This document shows positions 27,492 through 36,104 of a stretch of DNA of 36,423 nucleotides, piece by piece. The translations under genes were made by a program, and so were the position numbers. Below the pieces are notes generated by a model. That model made no database searches and had not been told where the DNA came from. It saw only the letters and a list, made by a program, of their open reading frames with translations. The stretch is from Thomasclavelia cocleata (GTDB taxonomy: Bacteria > Bacillota_I > Bacilli_A > Erysipelotrichales > Coprobacillaceae). The stretch spans positions 1 to 36,423 of the forward strand of contig NZ_FOIN01000025.1 of assembly GCF_900102365.1 (NCBI RefSeq), read 5' to 3'. The first letter of the stretch is position 1, and each line of letters begins with the position of its first letter.

Positions 27492-27989
27492 ATATGAAGT
27501 ATCAAAAGGATTACATGGTAAAAGAGTATTGGTATTATAAAAAGTAGTTTTTCTATTTTTAGTATCGAAAATGCAGTAAGTTGGTGACTTATAATGACCT
27601 CGAGGATAGCAGATACTGCCAGGATTAATCATAGTTATTTTGTTGTTAATCTTATAGTAGGGACGGTGGGTATGTCCAAAACAAATGATATCAGCATTTT
27701 TATTTTTACCTGTCTTATATAGGTAATTAAGATTAGAATCAACATTATAGTGGTGACCATGAGTGATAAAGAATTTAAGATTATCAATTGTAATAAATAA
27801 GTCTTCATGAATGTTTTTATTAAAGTCATTATTACCTTTGGCTAAATAAAAATTATTTAAATTAATTTTTTCATATGACATATAAATATCTCCACAATGT
27901 ATATAATAATCAACTTGATTATGTTTAAGTAAAGCTAATAGATTATCTTTTGAAATAATATGTGAATCAGACAAGATCATTACTCTCAT
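27474..27989 (-). CDS. YfcE/MJ0936-type metallophosphoesterase
   Basis: A 171-residue calcineurin-like phosphodiesterase. Metal-binding motifs in order: LSDSH (D8, H10), IHCGD, KGNND, ITHGHH and FGHTHRP, the complete set of the small single-domain YfcE family. It likely cleaves phosphodiester bonds with Mn2+ or similar metals; the natural substrate is unknown. The ATG at 27989 (MRVMILSDSH) lies 9 bases after AAAGGAG; an ATG 9 bases upstream directly abuts this site. A minus-strand TATAAT lies at about 28029-28024. Confidence 0.9.
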   Translation of the reverse strand: MRVMILSDSHIISKDNLLALLKHNQVDYYIHCGDIYMSYEKINLNNFYLAKGNNDFNKNIHEDLFITIDNLKFFITHGHHYNVDSNLNYLYKTGKNKNADIICFGHTHRPYYKINNKITMINPGSICYPRGHYKSPTYCIFDTKNRKTTFYNTNTLLPCNPFDTSYKKESF

Positions 27990-28095
27990 TAATAACATCT
28001 CCTTTAGTAATATAATTTTAACATTATAATATTAAAATTTATATACAAATAATATTAGCTTAAAATATGGTCTTCTTTAATCATAGTTTTTTTCA

Positions 28096-28104
28096 TGATA
28101 TAAT
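28096..28104 (+). promoter_or_regulatory. Extended -10 promoter of the MacB-like ABC operon
   Basis: TGATATAAT lies 31 bases before the ATPase start codon. Confidence 0.6.
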
Positions 28105-28135
28105 TATTAATGTCTAAAGAAAGGTAGTGACAGAA

Positions 28136-28840
28136 ATGAATGATTTCATTGTTTTTGATAATGTAAAAAAAACATATAAGATAGGTGATATAGAAATTAA
28201 TGCTTCTGATGGGGTGGATTTTAAAATTGATAAAGGTGAATTTGTTGTTATTGTAGGACCATCTGGTGCGGGGAAAACAACGATTTTAAATTTGTTAGGC
28301 GGCATGGATAAAGCAACAAGTGGTAAAATTTTAGTTGATGGTAAAGATGTTGCTAAATATGGAGAAAAAGAGCTAACACAATATAGAAGAGATGATATTG
28401 GATTTGTATTTCAATTTTATAACCTTGTTCAAAATCTAACAGCATTAGAAAATGTTGAATTAGCAACACAGATTTCTAAAAATCCCCTAGATGTAAAAAT
28501 GGTCTTAAATCGTGTAGGGCTTGAAAAAAGAATGAATAATTTTCCAGCACAATTATCTGGTGGTGAACAACAGCGGGTTGCGATTGCTAGAGCAATAGCT
28601 AAGAATCCAAAACTATTGTTATGTGATGAACCAACAGGCGCATTAGATTATCAAACTGGTAAAGCAATTTTAGCATTGTTAAGAGAAATGTGTGACAAAT
28701 ATGAAATGACAGTAATTGTAATTACTCATAATAGCGCTTTAGCACCAATGGCAGATCGTGTCATTCATTTGAAAAATGGGCAAGTGGCATCAATGAGTAT
28801 GAATAAGAATCCTAAAGCAATAGCGGAAATCGAGTGGTAA
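28136..28840 (+). CDS. ABC transporter ATP-binding protein (MacB/LolD/SalX type)
   Basis: A 234-residue ATPase of the mechanotransmitter group. Walker A is GPSGAGKTT (41-49), the Q-loop is in [10 protein letters not shown], the signature [16 protein letters not shown] is perfect, Walker B plus D-loop is [12 protein letters not shown], and the switch is VITHN. The chosen ATG ([10 protein letters not shown]) lies 11 bases after AAGAAAGG; a GTG 9 bases upstream is too close to that site. The large permease gene follows one base after the stop, so the two form one transporter. Confidence 0.9.
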   Translation: MNDFIVFDNVKKTYKIGDIEINASDGVDFKIDKGEFVVIVGPSGAGKTTILNLLGGMDKATSGKILVDGKDVAKYGEKELTQYRRDDIGFVFQFYNLVQNLTALENVELATQISKNPLDVKMVLNRVGLEKRMNNFPAQLSGGEQQRVAIARAIAKNPKLLLCDEPTGALDYQTGKAILALLREMCDKYEMTVIVITHNSALAPMADRVIHLKNGQVASMSMNKNPKAIAEIEW

Positions 28841-28841
28841 T

Positions 28842-31800
28842 ATGAAAAAAAAGGCATATGTAAAGAATCAAGTTCAAATAATTCGTAAAACAAAAGCTAG
28901 ATTTTTATCTATTTTTTGTATTGTTTTTTTAGGTGCTGCTTTTTTTGCAGGATTACGTCATACTTCATCAATAATGGAAATAACGATGAATGATTATTTA
29001 AACAAGTATAAATATAATGATCTTAACTATATAGCTACTTTAGGATTTGACTTTGATGTTATTGATAAAGTTAAAGAAATTGAAGAAGTTGAAGTGGTGG
29101 AATGTGGAAATCGTTTTGATGCTTTGGTAAATTTTAGAGATAGTAGCAAAGGAGTTACTGTATATACTAATAAAAATTTTAATAATAAGGTTAATAGATT
29201 GGAAATAGTAAATGGAAAGTTACCAGTAAAGGAAGATGAGTGTGCTGTTGATTATAACTTTTCGAAAAGAAATAAGGTGGGGATTAGTGATAAGATTGTT
29301 TTAAGTAATAATAATGGTATTAAAGAATTTATTGTAACAGGATTAGTTAATGATTCCCGGTATTTTAGTACTATTGAACGAGGAACAAATACATTAGGTG
29401 ATGGAACAAATGATGGTTTTGTTGAAATATTATCAGATGGTAATGAAGATTTAGCATTACCACAAGAATTATATGATTTACAAGATGGTATAGTTGTTAA
29501 TGAACTAAGAATATCCTTAAAAAATCCTAATAAATATAGTGTATTTAGTGATGAGTATCTAGATTATGTGAAGAAAGTTAATAAACAGATCAAAAAGCTT
29601 TTAACTGATGAAATTGATAGAACTAATAAAAAACTAGTTGATAATGCTAATAAAGAAATTAATCAGGGAGAGAAAGATTTATTAGCAGGTGAATCTGAAT
29701 ACAATGAGGGATTAATACAATATCAAAATGGTTTTCAACAGTATCAGGAAGGTTTGAAGCAATATGATCTAGGGTACCAAGGGTATCAAAATGGTCTGAT
29801 TAAATATAATGAAGGTAAGTTACAATATGAACAAGGATGGCAAGCTTATCTTGATGGTAAGACACAATTTGATCAAGGGGTGAATGAATGGCAAGAAGGA
29901 CTTGAGCAATACAATCAATTGTTAATTAAATATCAGCAATTAAATCAAATATATGAAGAAAAACAAAAAGAATATAATGAATATATAGAAGCAGGAATTC
30001 CTGAAGAATCTCTAACAGAATTAAAAGTTTTTTTAGATCAAACAAAAGATAATTTAGTAATTTTACAAACAACATATACGAATTTAAAAGAAAAATTAGA
30101 TCAAAGTAAAAATGAATTAGATACTAAAGGAATATTATTAGATCAAACAAAAGTTAAATTGGAAAAAAGTAAAAAAGATTTAGATGAATCTAAAATACAA
30201 CTTGATAATACAGAGATAACTTTAAAAAAATCAAAACAACAGTTAGATGATTCCAAAATATTATTAGATCAAACTAAATTAGATTTAGATAATGCCAAAA
30301 TTAAACTAGATGAAGCAAAGTCACAATTAGATAATGGTCGTGACGATCTTAAAGATATTCCCAAAGGTAAATTGGTGTCATTGACTAGAGAAGAAAATGC
30401 TAGTGTATTAAGCTATATTTCAACATGTGAATCAATGGAAGCTTTAGCAGTGGTATTCCCATTAATTTTCTTTCTAGTAGCAGCTTTAGTAAGTCTTACA
30501 ACAATGACTAGAATGGTAGAAGAACAACGAGTTCAAAGTGGAACATTTAGAGCTTTAGGTTATGATAAAAAGGATGTTATAAATCAATATCTTATTTATG
30601 CTTTTTTAGCAACCTTTTTCGCAAGTGTTTTAGGAATTATCTTAGGAGTGTATTTTTTTCCGGGAATTATTTATTTCTTATATAATAAAATGTTATTTAC
30701 TGTTGGAGCAGATATTAATACAACTTTTGATGGTTTTATATGTATTCAAACATTTGTTATTTCTGTTGCAATTACTATGTTTGTTACTTATTTAGTAGTA
30801 TATCAGGAATTAAATGAAACACCTTCAAACTTGCTTAGACCTAAACCGCCAAAAATGGGTAAACGAATAATTTTAGAAAGAATTACTTTTATTTGGAAAA
30901 GATTATCTTTTAATCAAAAGGTTACAATGAGAAATATTTTTAGATATAAGAAACGTTTTTTTATGTCAGTTATTGGAATTGCAGGATGTACAGCATTGAT
31001 TGTTGTTGGTTTTGGAATTAAAAATTCTGTTTCAACTTTAGCTGATAAACAATATGGCGAAATATGGACATATGATGGGGTTGCTGCTTTTGATAAAAAT
31101 TTAAGCCAAGAGGAATTAAAATTGGAACAGCAAAAGTTTAATCAACTTGATAATATTAAAGAAAGTGAAAGTTTTTATCGAAAAACAATTAGTATATATG
31201 GCAATAAGGAACATTATGGAACATTAGAAGTGTTTGAAAATAATCAGGAGTTAAGCAAATATATAAAGCTTGAAGATTATCATGATCATAAAAAATTAAA
31301 ACTGGAAAATGATGGTGTAATAATTTCGGCTAAGCTTTCAGAATTATTAAAGGTGAAAGTAGGAGATAAGATTAAAATTAAAATAGATAATGAAGATTAT
31401 CAAGTTAAAGTCAGTGGTGTAATGTATTTGCATTTTCAACATCATATTTATATGAGTGAGAATTTTTATCATGATTTAACTAATAATCAGCTTTTGAAAA
31501 ACTATTCTTATTTTAATTTAGTTGATAGTAGTAATCAAAAAGATATAAGTAAATACTGCAACCAAAATGATAAAATTAACTCAGTAAATTTTATTCAAGG
31601 AATTTCTAAAGATTTTAGAGATCAAATGGGAAGTATTGATAGTGTGGTAGTTATTTTGATTACTTGTGCAGGGGCATTGGCTTTTATTGTTCTTTATAAT
31701 TTAACGAATATTAATATTCAGGAGCGTAAAAGTGAAATTGCAACTATTAAAGTATTAGGTTTTTATTCAAGGGAAGTTTATGATTATGTATTTAGAGAAA

Positions 31801-32036
31801 ATCAGATTTTAGGATTGATTGGAGCTTTTGCAGGACTAGGAATAGGAAAATTACTTCATATGTTTATTATTGCTACTGTTGAAGTTGAAGTGGCTATGTT
31901 TGTACGAAGTGTTAATTTGATGAGTTATGTTTATGCTATTGTTATAACGATATTATTTACATCGTTTATTAACTTGATAATGAGAAAAGTATTAAATAAT
32001 ATTGATATGGTGGAATCTTTAAAAAGTATAGAATAA
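28842..32036 (+). CDS. Large FtsX/MacB-family ABC permease with two heptad-repeat blocks
   Basis: A 1064-residue permease. There is one membrane segment near the N-terminus (about 22-40), a very large outside domain, three segments around 535-650, a fifth near 705-725, a second outside domain, and a final group of three. This is the duplicated FtsX layout. Within the first outside domain, residues about 273-377 are strict 7-residue repeats of the type (Y/F/W)xxGxxx, and 419-502 are twelve repeats of LDxxKxx. These predict long coiled rods projecting from the membrane. The permease core has FRALGYDKKDV and IKVLGFYSREV, the usual coupling motifs. The cargo is unknown; lipids, peptides or signalling to a wall hydrolase are possible. 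Confidence 0.9.
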   Translation: MKKKAYVKNQVQIIRKTKARFLSIFCIVFLGAAFFAGLRHTSSIMEITMNDYLNKYKYNDLNYIATLGFDFDVIDKVKEIEEVEVVECGNRFDALVNFRDSSKGVTVYTNKNFNNKVNRLEIVNGKLPVKEDECAVDYNFSKRNKVGISDKIVLSNNNGIKEFIVTGLVNDSRYFSTIERGTNTLGDGTNDGFVEILSDGNEDLALPQELYDLQDGIVVNELRISLKNPNKYSVFSDEYLDYVKKVNKQIKKLLTDEIDRTNKKLVDNANKEINQGEKDLLAGESEYNEGLIQYQNGFQQYQEGLKQYDLGYQGYQNGLIKYNEGKLQYEQGWQAYLDGKTQFDQGVNEWQEGLEQYNQLLIKYQQLNQIYEEKQKEYNEYIEAGIPEESLTELKVFLDQTKDNLVILQTTYTNLKEKLDQSKNELDTKGILLDQTKVKLEKSKKDLDESKIQLDNTEITLKKSKQQLDDSKILLDQTKLDLDNAKIKLDEAKSQLDNGRDDLKDIPKGKLVSLTREENASVLSYISTCESMEALAVVFPLIFFLVAALVSLTTMTRMVEEQRVQSGTFRALGYDKKDVINQYLIYAFLATFFASVLGIILGVYFFPGIIYFLYNKMLFTVGADINTTFDGFICIQTFVISVAITMFVTYLVVYQELNETPSNLLRPKPPKMGKRIILERITFIWKRLSFNQKVTMRNIFRYKKRFFMSVIGIAGCTALIVVGFGIKNSVSTLADKQYGEIWTYDGVAAFDKNLSQEELKLEQQKFNQLDNIKESESFYRKTISIYGNKEHYGTLEVFENNQELSKYIKLEDYHDHKKLKLENDGVIISAKLSELLKVKVGDKIKIKIDNEDYQVKVSGVMYLHFQHHIYMSENFYHDLTNNQLLKNYSYFNLVDSSNQKDISKYCNQNDKINSVNFIQGISKDFRDQMGSIDSVVVILITCAGALAFIVLYNLTNINIQERKSEIATIKVLGFYSREVYDYVFRENQILGLIGAFAGLGIGKLLHMFIIATVEVEVAMFVRSVNLMSYVYAIVITILFTSFINLIMRKVLNNIDMVESLKSIE

Positions 32037-32131
32037 CTAGATATATTTATGGATATAGTAATTTAAATTTAGTACTAAGTAAAATCTTAAGGAAATCTAA
32101 AGAAAGTTTAAAAAAATTTTTCTTCTAAAAG

Positions 32132-32180
32132 CTAAGCTAGGCTTAGGATACGAGAAAGTGACAAAAATGAAACAGCTTTC
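32132..32180 (+). promoter_or_regulatory. Two small hairpins in the leader of the NlpC/P60 gene
   Basis: CTAAGC/GCTTAG (32132-32137 with 32141-32146), then GAAAGT/GCTTTC (32154-32159 with 32175-32180). They lie in the 212-base spacer after the permease gene. They do not match any riboswitch I know. A TATAAT (32209-32214) downstream is a possible promoter, which would leave the hairpins outside the transcript. Confidence 0.25.
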
Positions 32181-32248
32181 ATAGGTGGATTTTTGGAATA
32201 AATAGTAATATAATTATAGATGGATATATTATTGAAAGGAGGTAACGA

Positions 32249-33694
32249 ATGGATATAAATATTAAGACTAAGCTTAAAAACGTGTTTAATGAATATATTA
32301 TTAACCGTAAAGCAATGTTCATTCCAATTGCAGCTGTTGCAAGTTTTATGCTTGTTGGATATGCTGCAACTGATAAAGAAAAACCTGAAATTAAGTCTAA
32401 ACAAATTGAAATTCCTTTTGGAGAAAAATTTGATTTAGCTAGTATTGATATTACTGACAATAAAGATAGCCGAGAATTGATTGATGTTAGTGCTGATACT
32501 TCTTCATTAAATGTAAATCAATTGGGAACATATGATGTAGAAGTTGTTGCTATTGATCAAGGTGCTAATGAAGCAAGAAAGAAAATTAAGGTTACTGTTG
32601 TTGACAATGAGAAACCTAAATTTGAAATGCTTGGAACAAGCAGAGGGTATACTATTGATGTACCTGTAAAAGGTAGTGCTGATTTTTCAAGTTATCTAAA
32701 AGCTACTGATAATGTTGATGGTGATGTAACACCATTTATTGAAGCAAGTACTGTTTTAAATACAGAGGTGCCAAGTCTCCAGGATATAACTTTGAAAGTT
32801 GCTGATAGTTCTGGAAATGAAGCTGTTGAAACATTTACTTTTGCAGTAAGTGATTTAGAAGCACCAGTTATTAATTTATTGCATGGAGAAAATGTTACAG
32901 TCGATTATGGTAGTGTATTTGATTTAAATAATTATGTAAATGTTATTGATAATTTAGATGGTGTATTAATACCAAATGTTGAAGGAACTGTTGATACTTT
33001 AAAAATGGATGAAGTGCAGTCTTTGAAATTATCAGTACAAGATAGTTCTGGAAATATTACAGAAAGTAAATTGAATGTTGTGGTAAAAGATTTAAGTGCA
33101 CCAGTTATTACATTAAGTGAATCAACAATTACTATTAATGCTGGTGATACAGTAGATTTTAGTTCTTATCTTGTATCTGCAGTTGATAACAAAGATGGAG
33201 ATGTAAAAGCTAAGGTTGAGATTTCTGCACCAAAAACTGATAAAGCAGGTAGCAAAACTGCAACATATACTGTAAAAGATGAAGCTGGTAATGTAGGTAG
33301 TGTTTCTTTGGCTGTAAAAATTAATAAAGTATATGCTGGTTTAGCACCAGAAAATGATTATGGAAATGCTGTTTTATCTGCTGCTTATTCCAAATTGGGG
33401 GCTCCTTATAAGTGGGGAGCTGAAGGACCTAATGCATTTGACTGTTCTGGTTTTGTCAAATGGTGTTATGCAAAAGTAGGAGTTTCTTTACCACATTCAT
33501 CATCAGGACAAAAGAATGCTGGGACACAGATTAGTGTTTCTGCAGCTCAGCCAGGTGATATTTTATGGAAGTCTGGACATGTTGGAATCTATATTGGTGG
33601 TGGAAAGTATATTCATGCTCCTCAAACGGGGGATGTGGTTAAAATTTCATCTGTTTCAGGTTCAGGTTTTGTTTGTGCGGTAAGAGTAAAATAA
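32249..33694 (+). CDS. Secreted or membrane-anchored NlpC/P60 peptidoglycan hydrolase with Ig-like repeats
   Basis: A 481-residue surface protein. A basic start and hydrophobic segment (about 23-41) form a signal or signal anchor. Four Ig-like/DUF5011 modules follow (about 45-118, 124-205, 207-287 and 289-358), each with 'D-x-x-x-P' and 'V-x-D-x-x-G-N-x' marks. The C-terminal NlpC/P60 domain carries the catalytic triad C399 (FDCSGF), H444 (GHVGIYIGGG) and H456 (YIHAP). It probably cleaves D-Glu-diamino acid bonds in the cell-wall peptide, and the Ig-like stalk spans the wall. GAAAGGAGG precedes the ATG. It lies just downstream of the ABC permease, an FtsX-type protein, but has its own spacer. 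Confidence 0.93.
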   Translation: MDINIKTKLKNVFNEYIINRKAMFIPIAAVASFMLVGYAATDKEKPEIKSKQIEIPFGEKFDLASIDITDNKDSRELIDVSADTSSLNVNQLGTYDVEVVAIDQGANEARKKIKVTVVDNEKPKFEMLGTSRGYTIDVPVKGSADFSSYLKATDNVDGDVTPFIEASTVLNTEVPSLQDITLKVADSSGNEAVETFTFAVSDLEAPVINLLHGENVTVDYGSVFDLNNYVNVIDNLDGVLIPNVEGTVDTLKMDEVQSLKLSVQDSSGNITESKLNVVVKDLSAPVITLSESTITINAGDTVDFSSYLVSAVDNKDGDVKAKVEISAPKTDKAGSKTATYTVKDEAGNVGSVSLAVKINKVYAGLAPENDYGNAVLSAAYSKLGAPYKWGAEGPNAFDCSGFVKWCYAKVGVSLPHSSSGQKNAGTQISVSAAQPGDILWKSGHVGIYIGGGKYIHAPQTGDVVKISSVSGSGFVCAVRVK

Positions 33695-33717
33695 ACAATT
33701 GAATATAAAAATAACTT

Positions 33718-33743
33718 AAGGAATCTTATTTGATTCCTTTTTT
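33718..33743 (+). terminator. Terminator of the NlpC/P60 gene
   Basis: AAGGAATC/GATTCCTT (33718-33725 with 33732-33739), loop TTATTT, T-run to 33743. Confidence 0.9.
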
Positions 33744-33848
33744 AATTGATTATTAATGGTTTGTTAATTAAAAATATAATATATGTAGGTTTTTTCTTTT
33801 ATTTGTTTTATAATTAATACATAAAAAATAGAAAGTATTGGTGATAAT

Positions 33849-35333
33849 ATGTATGTTGCAACAAGTAAACAAATGAAAGCGTATGATGAAGCTTTATTAA
33901 AAGCGGGGTACTCTATTGAAGAATTAGTAGATAAAGCTAGTAATGCAATTTTACCGCATTGTAAAGACTATAATAATATTGTAATTGTTTGTGGACCAGG
34001 AAATAATGGTGCTGATGGATTAAGTTTAGGAATAAAATTACATTTAAGAGCAAGAAATGTCAAGCTGTATTGTTTTGGGAATCCTGATAAATTATCTAGA
34101 GCAAATAATTATTATATTGATCAGGCTCAGGAAATGGAGGTGCCTATTACTTTTATGGATGAAGAAGATATTCCTTTATTCATAAGAGATGCTAGAAAAG
34201 CAGATGTAGTTGTAGATGCAATGTTTGGTTTTGGTTTGAATAGTGGTGTTAGGGGAATTGCAAAGAGATTAGTTAATGAAATTAATGGTTTATATGATAT
34301 TAATATCATTGCTATAGATATACCTACAGGGTTAGATCCTAATACTGGAATTCCTTATGGTGAAGTTGTTTGTGCCAATAAAACAGTGACACTTACTGCT
34401 ATAAAACAAGCGTTTTTAAATGAAGAATGTCATATGTATACAGGAGAAATTGCGATAGAATTATTAGATGTAAAAGATTTACGCCATGAATTAGGGTTGG
34501 CTAAATTAGTTAGTCCTTCATGGGTTAAGCATCATTTAAAGTCTCGTAGTTATTATGGACATAAGGGAGTTTATGGAAAGGTTCTTCATATCACTGGTTG
34601 TGATTACTATCGTGGTGCTTCACTGTTGGCCTCTAGAGCAGCTGTATATAGTGGTAGTGGAATAGTTTGTGTATGTTCAAGTGAAAAGGTTATTGATGCT
34701 TTATCAACAGCTATTCCTGAATGTACTTCTTTGCTTAGAGGAAATAGTTTGGATTTAAATGTATATGAAAATCGTGATGCAATATTAATAGGTTCTGGAT
34801 TAGGTTTAAATGAACAAAGTGAACGATATGTTATTGATACAATAAAGAATACTAAATGTCCTTTGGTTATTGATGGTGATGGCTTGACGATTGTATCTAA
34901 TCATTTAGATTTATTAAAAATATGTTCAATGCCAGTTATTTTAACCCCACATTATGGTGAGTTTAAAAGATTATGCTCTTGTAATGATGAATTAGAAATG
35001 GTTGAAAAAGTTCATCGTTTTGCACTAGAGTATGGAGTTATTGTGGTTTTAAAAGGTCCAAATACTATTATTACGGATGGTAAAGAAATATATCGAAATA
35101 TTACAGCTAATAAAGCTATGGCTACAGCAGGGATGGGAGATGTATTAGCGGGGATGATTTCAAGTTTTGTAGGACAAGGCTACTTACCTAAAGATGCAGC
35201 TATTTTAGGTACTTATTTACATGGCAGCTGTGGTGATGTTATTGGTGATAATTCATATACAGTAATTCCAAGTAAACTAATTAATTTGATTCCTAAAGTT
35301 ATGCATGAAATTGTTAAAGAAAAGAAAGGCTAG
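33849..35333 (+). CDS. nnr: Bifunctional NAD(P)HX epimerase / ADP-dependent NAD(P)HX dehydratase
   Basis: A 494-residue metabolite-repair enzyme that converts damaged, hydrated NAD(P)H back to NAD(P)H. The N-terminal epimerase (YjeF_N, about 1-215) has CGPGNNGADGL at 48-58 and DAMFGFGL. The C-terminal dehydratase (ribokinase-like carbohydrate kinase fold, about 225-494) has GSGLG, VIDGDGL, TPHYGEFKRL, VLKGPNTII and TAGMGDVLAGMI with D431. This fused order is normal for bacteria. The ribosome binding site (GGTGAT) is modest. Its TAG stop overlaps the TAG of the convergent PgeF gene in the palindrome CTAG. Confidence 0.93.
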   Translation: MYVATSKQMKAYDEALLKAGYSIEELVDKASNAILPHCKDYNNIVIVCGPGNNGADGLSLGIKLHLRARNVKLYCFGNPDKLSRANNYYIDQAQEMEVPITFMDEEDIPLFIRDARKADVVVDAMFGFGLNSGVRGIAKRLVNEINGLYDINIIAIDIPTGLDPNTGIPYGEVVCANKTVTLTAIKQAFLNEECHMYTGEIAIELLDVKDLRHELGLAKLVSPSWVKHHLKSRSYYGHKGVYGKVLHITGCDYYRGASLLASRAAVYSGSGIVCVCSSEKVIDALSTAIPECTSLLRGNSLDLNVYENRDAILIGSGLGLNEQSERYVIDTIKNTKCPLVIDGDGLTIVSNHLDLLKICSMPVILTPHYGEFKRLCSCNDELEMVEKVHRFALEYGVIVVLKGPNTIITDGKEIYRNITANKAMATAGMGDVLAGMISSFVGQGYLPKDAAILGTYLHGSCGDVIGDNSYTVIPSKLINLIPKVMHEIVKEKKG

Positions 35334-35347
35334 TCAGCCTTTCTTTT
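35320..35347. terminator. Shared terminator of nnr and the PgeF gene
   Basis: A 12-base-pair stem AAAAGAAAGGCT/AGCCTTTCTTTT (35320-35331 with 35336-35347), loop AGTC. It is symmetrical and so active both ways. The overlapping stop codons sit at the top of the left arm and the loop. Confidence 0.92.
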
Positions 35348-36079
35348 AATTATAGTAATATTTCTTCCACTGTCTTTATGTTTGCGGTAACTATAAAATA
35401 AATCATCATTTTCAACAGTACAGTAGGGGGATACTGTAATATTATTTTCTAATAATCCAAGATTTAATAACATTTGTTTGTTTAAACCTTTATTATCTAG
35501 AAGATAATGTGTTTCATCTGTTTTTTTATAAAATGGAGTTGCATCAAAATCCATTTCTTTTACTAAGTCAATGACATTATCCATTACTTCAAGACAATTT
35601 TGGCATATGCAAGGACCGATATATGCCAGTATTGTTGATGGATTACAGTGTTCTTTTTCGATTAAATGTTTTGTGACTTTAGAGATAATTTGTTTTGTTG
35701 TTCCTAGCCATCCTGAATGTATAGCTGCGATAATATTAGTTTCTGGTGAATAGAGTAAAATAGGAGTGCAATCAGCATGAAATGATAATAAAAATAAATC
35801 AGCATCTTTAGTATAAAGAGCATCTGTGTCAATAATGGCATCATCTTTACAATACATTCCAGAGCCTCCATCTTTAAGACTAACTTCTCTAAAATTGGTT
35901 GAATGAATCTGATGGGGGGCAATCATGTGATCTAAATCAGTGTTTAATATTTTAGCTAGTTGCTTACGATTATTTAAAACTAATTCTTTATTTTTGTTAT
36001 TATATGACATATCACCTAATTTTTTAGTTATAGTATAGGCTTCGATGTTTTCAACAGTATCCCACTTTATAAATTTCAT
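35330..36079 (-). CDS. pgeF: PgeF/YfiH (laccase-domain, DUF152) family protein
   Basis: A 249-residue cytoplasmic protein of the YfiH/YlmD family. Relatives are reported as peptidoglycan-editing factors that hydrolyse UDP-MurNAc carrying a wrong first residue, and as purine nucleoside phosphorylase/adenosine deaminase enzymes. The metal-site motifs are present: PHQIHS (H56/H59), FHADCTPIL (H101, C104), IHSGWLGT (H121), IGPCICQNC, and FYSYR near the end. AAAGGA precedes the ATG by about 9 bases. Only some 25 bases separate the start codon from what looks like an insertion-sequence tip, and no complete promoter is visible there. Confidence 0.88.
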   Translation of the reverse strand: MKFIKWDTVENIEAYTITKKLGDMSYNNKNKELVLNNRKQLAKILNTDLDHMIAPHQIHSTNFREVSLKDGGSGMYCKDDAIIDTDALYTKDADLFLLSFHADCTPILLYSPETNIIAAIHSGWLGTTKQIISKVTKHLIEKEHCNPSTILAYIGPCICQNCLEVMDNVIDLVKEMDFDATPFYKKTDETHYLLDNKGLNKQMLLNLGLLENNITVSPYCTVENDDLFYSYRKHKDSGRNITIIKRKAD

Positions 36080-36104
36080 ATTTTTTTCCTTTCTGTGTGA
36101 TTGG

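Noticed and set aside
29658-30347. DNA-level tandem repeat or CRISPR-like array
   Set aside because: The periodicity is at protein level (heptads); the DNA copies are diverged and lie inside one reading frame.
32037-32248. A c-di-AMP (ydaO-type) riboswitch ahead of the NlpC/P60 gene
   Set aside because: Such genes often have one, but none of its conserved segments is recognisable here; only two small hairpins are seen.
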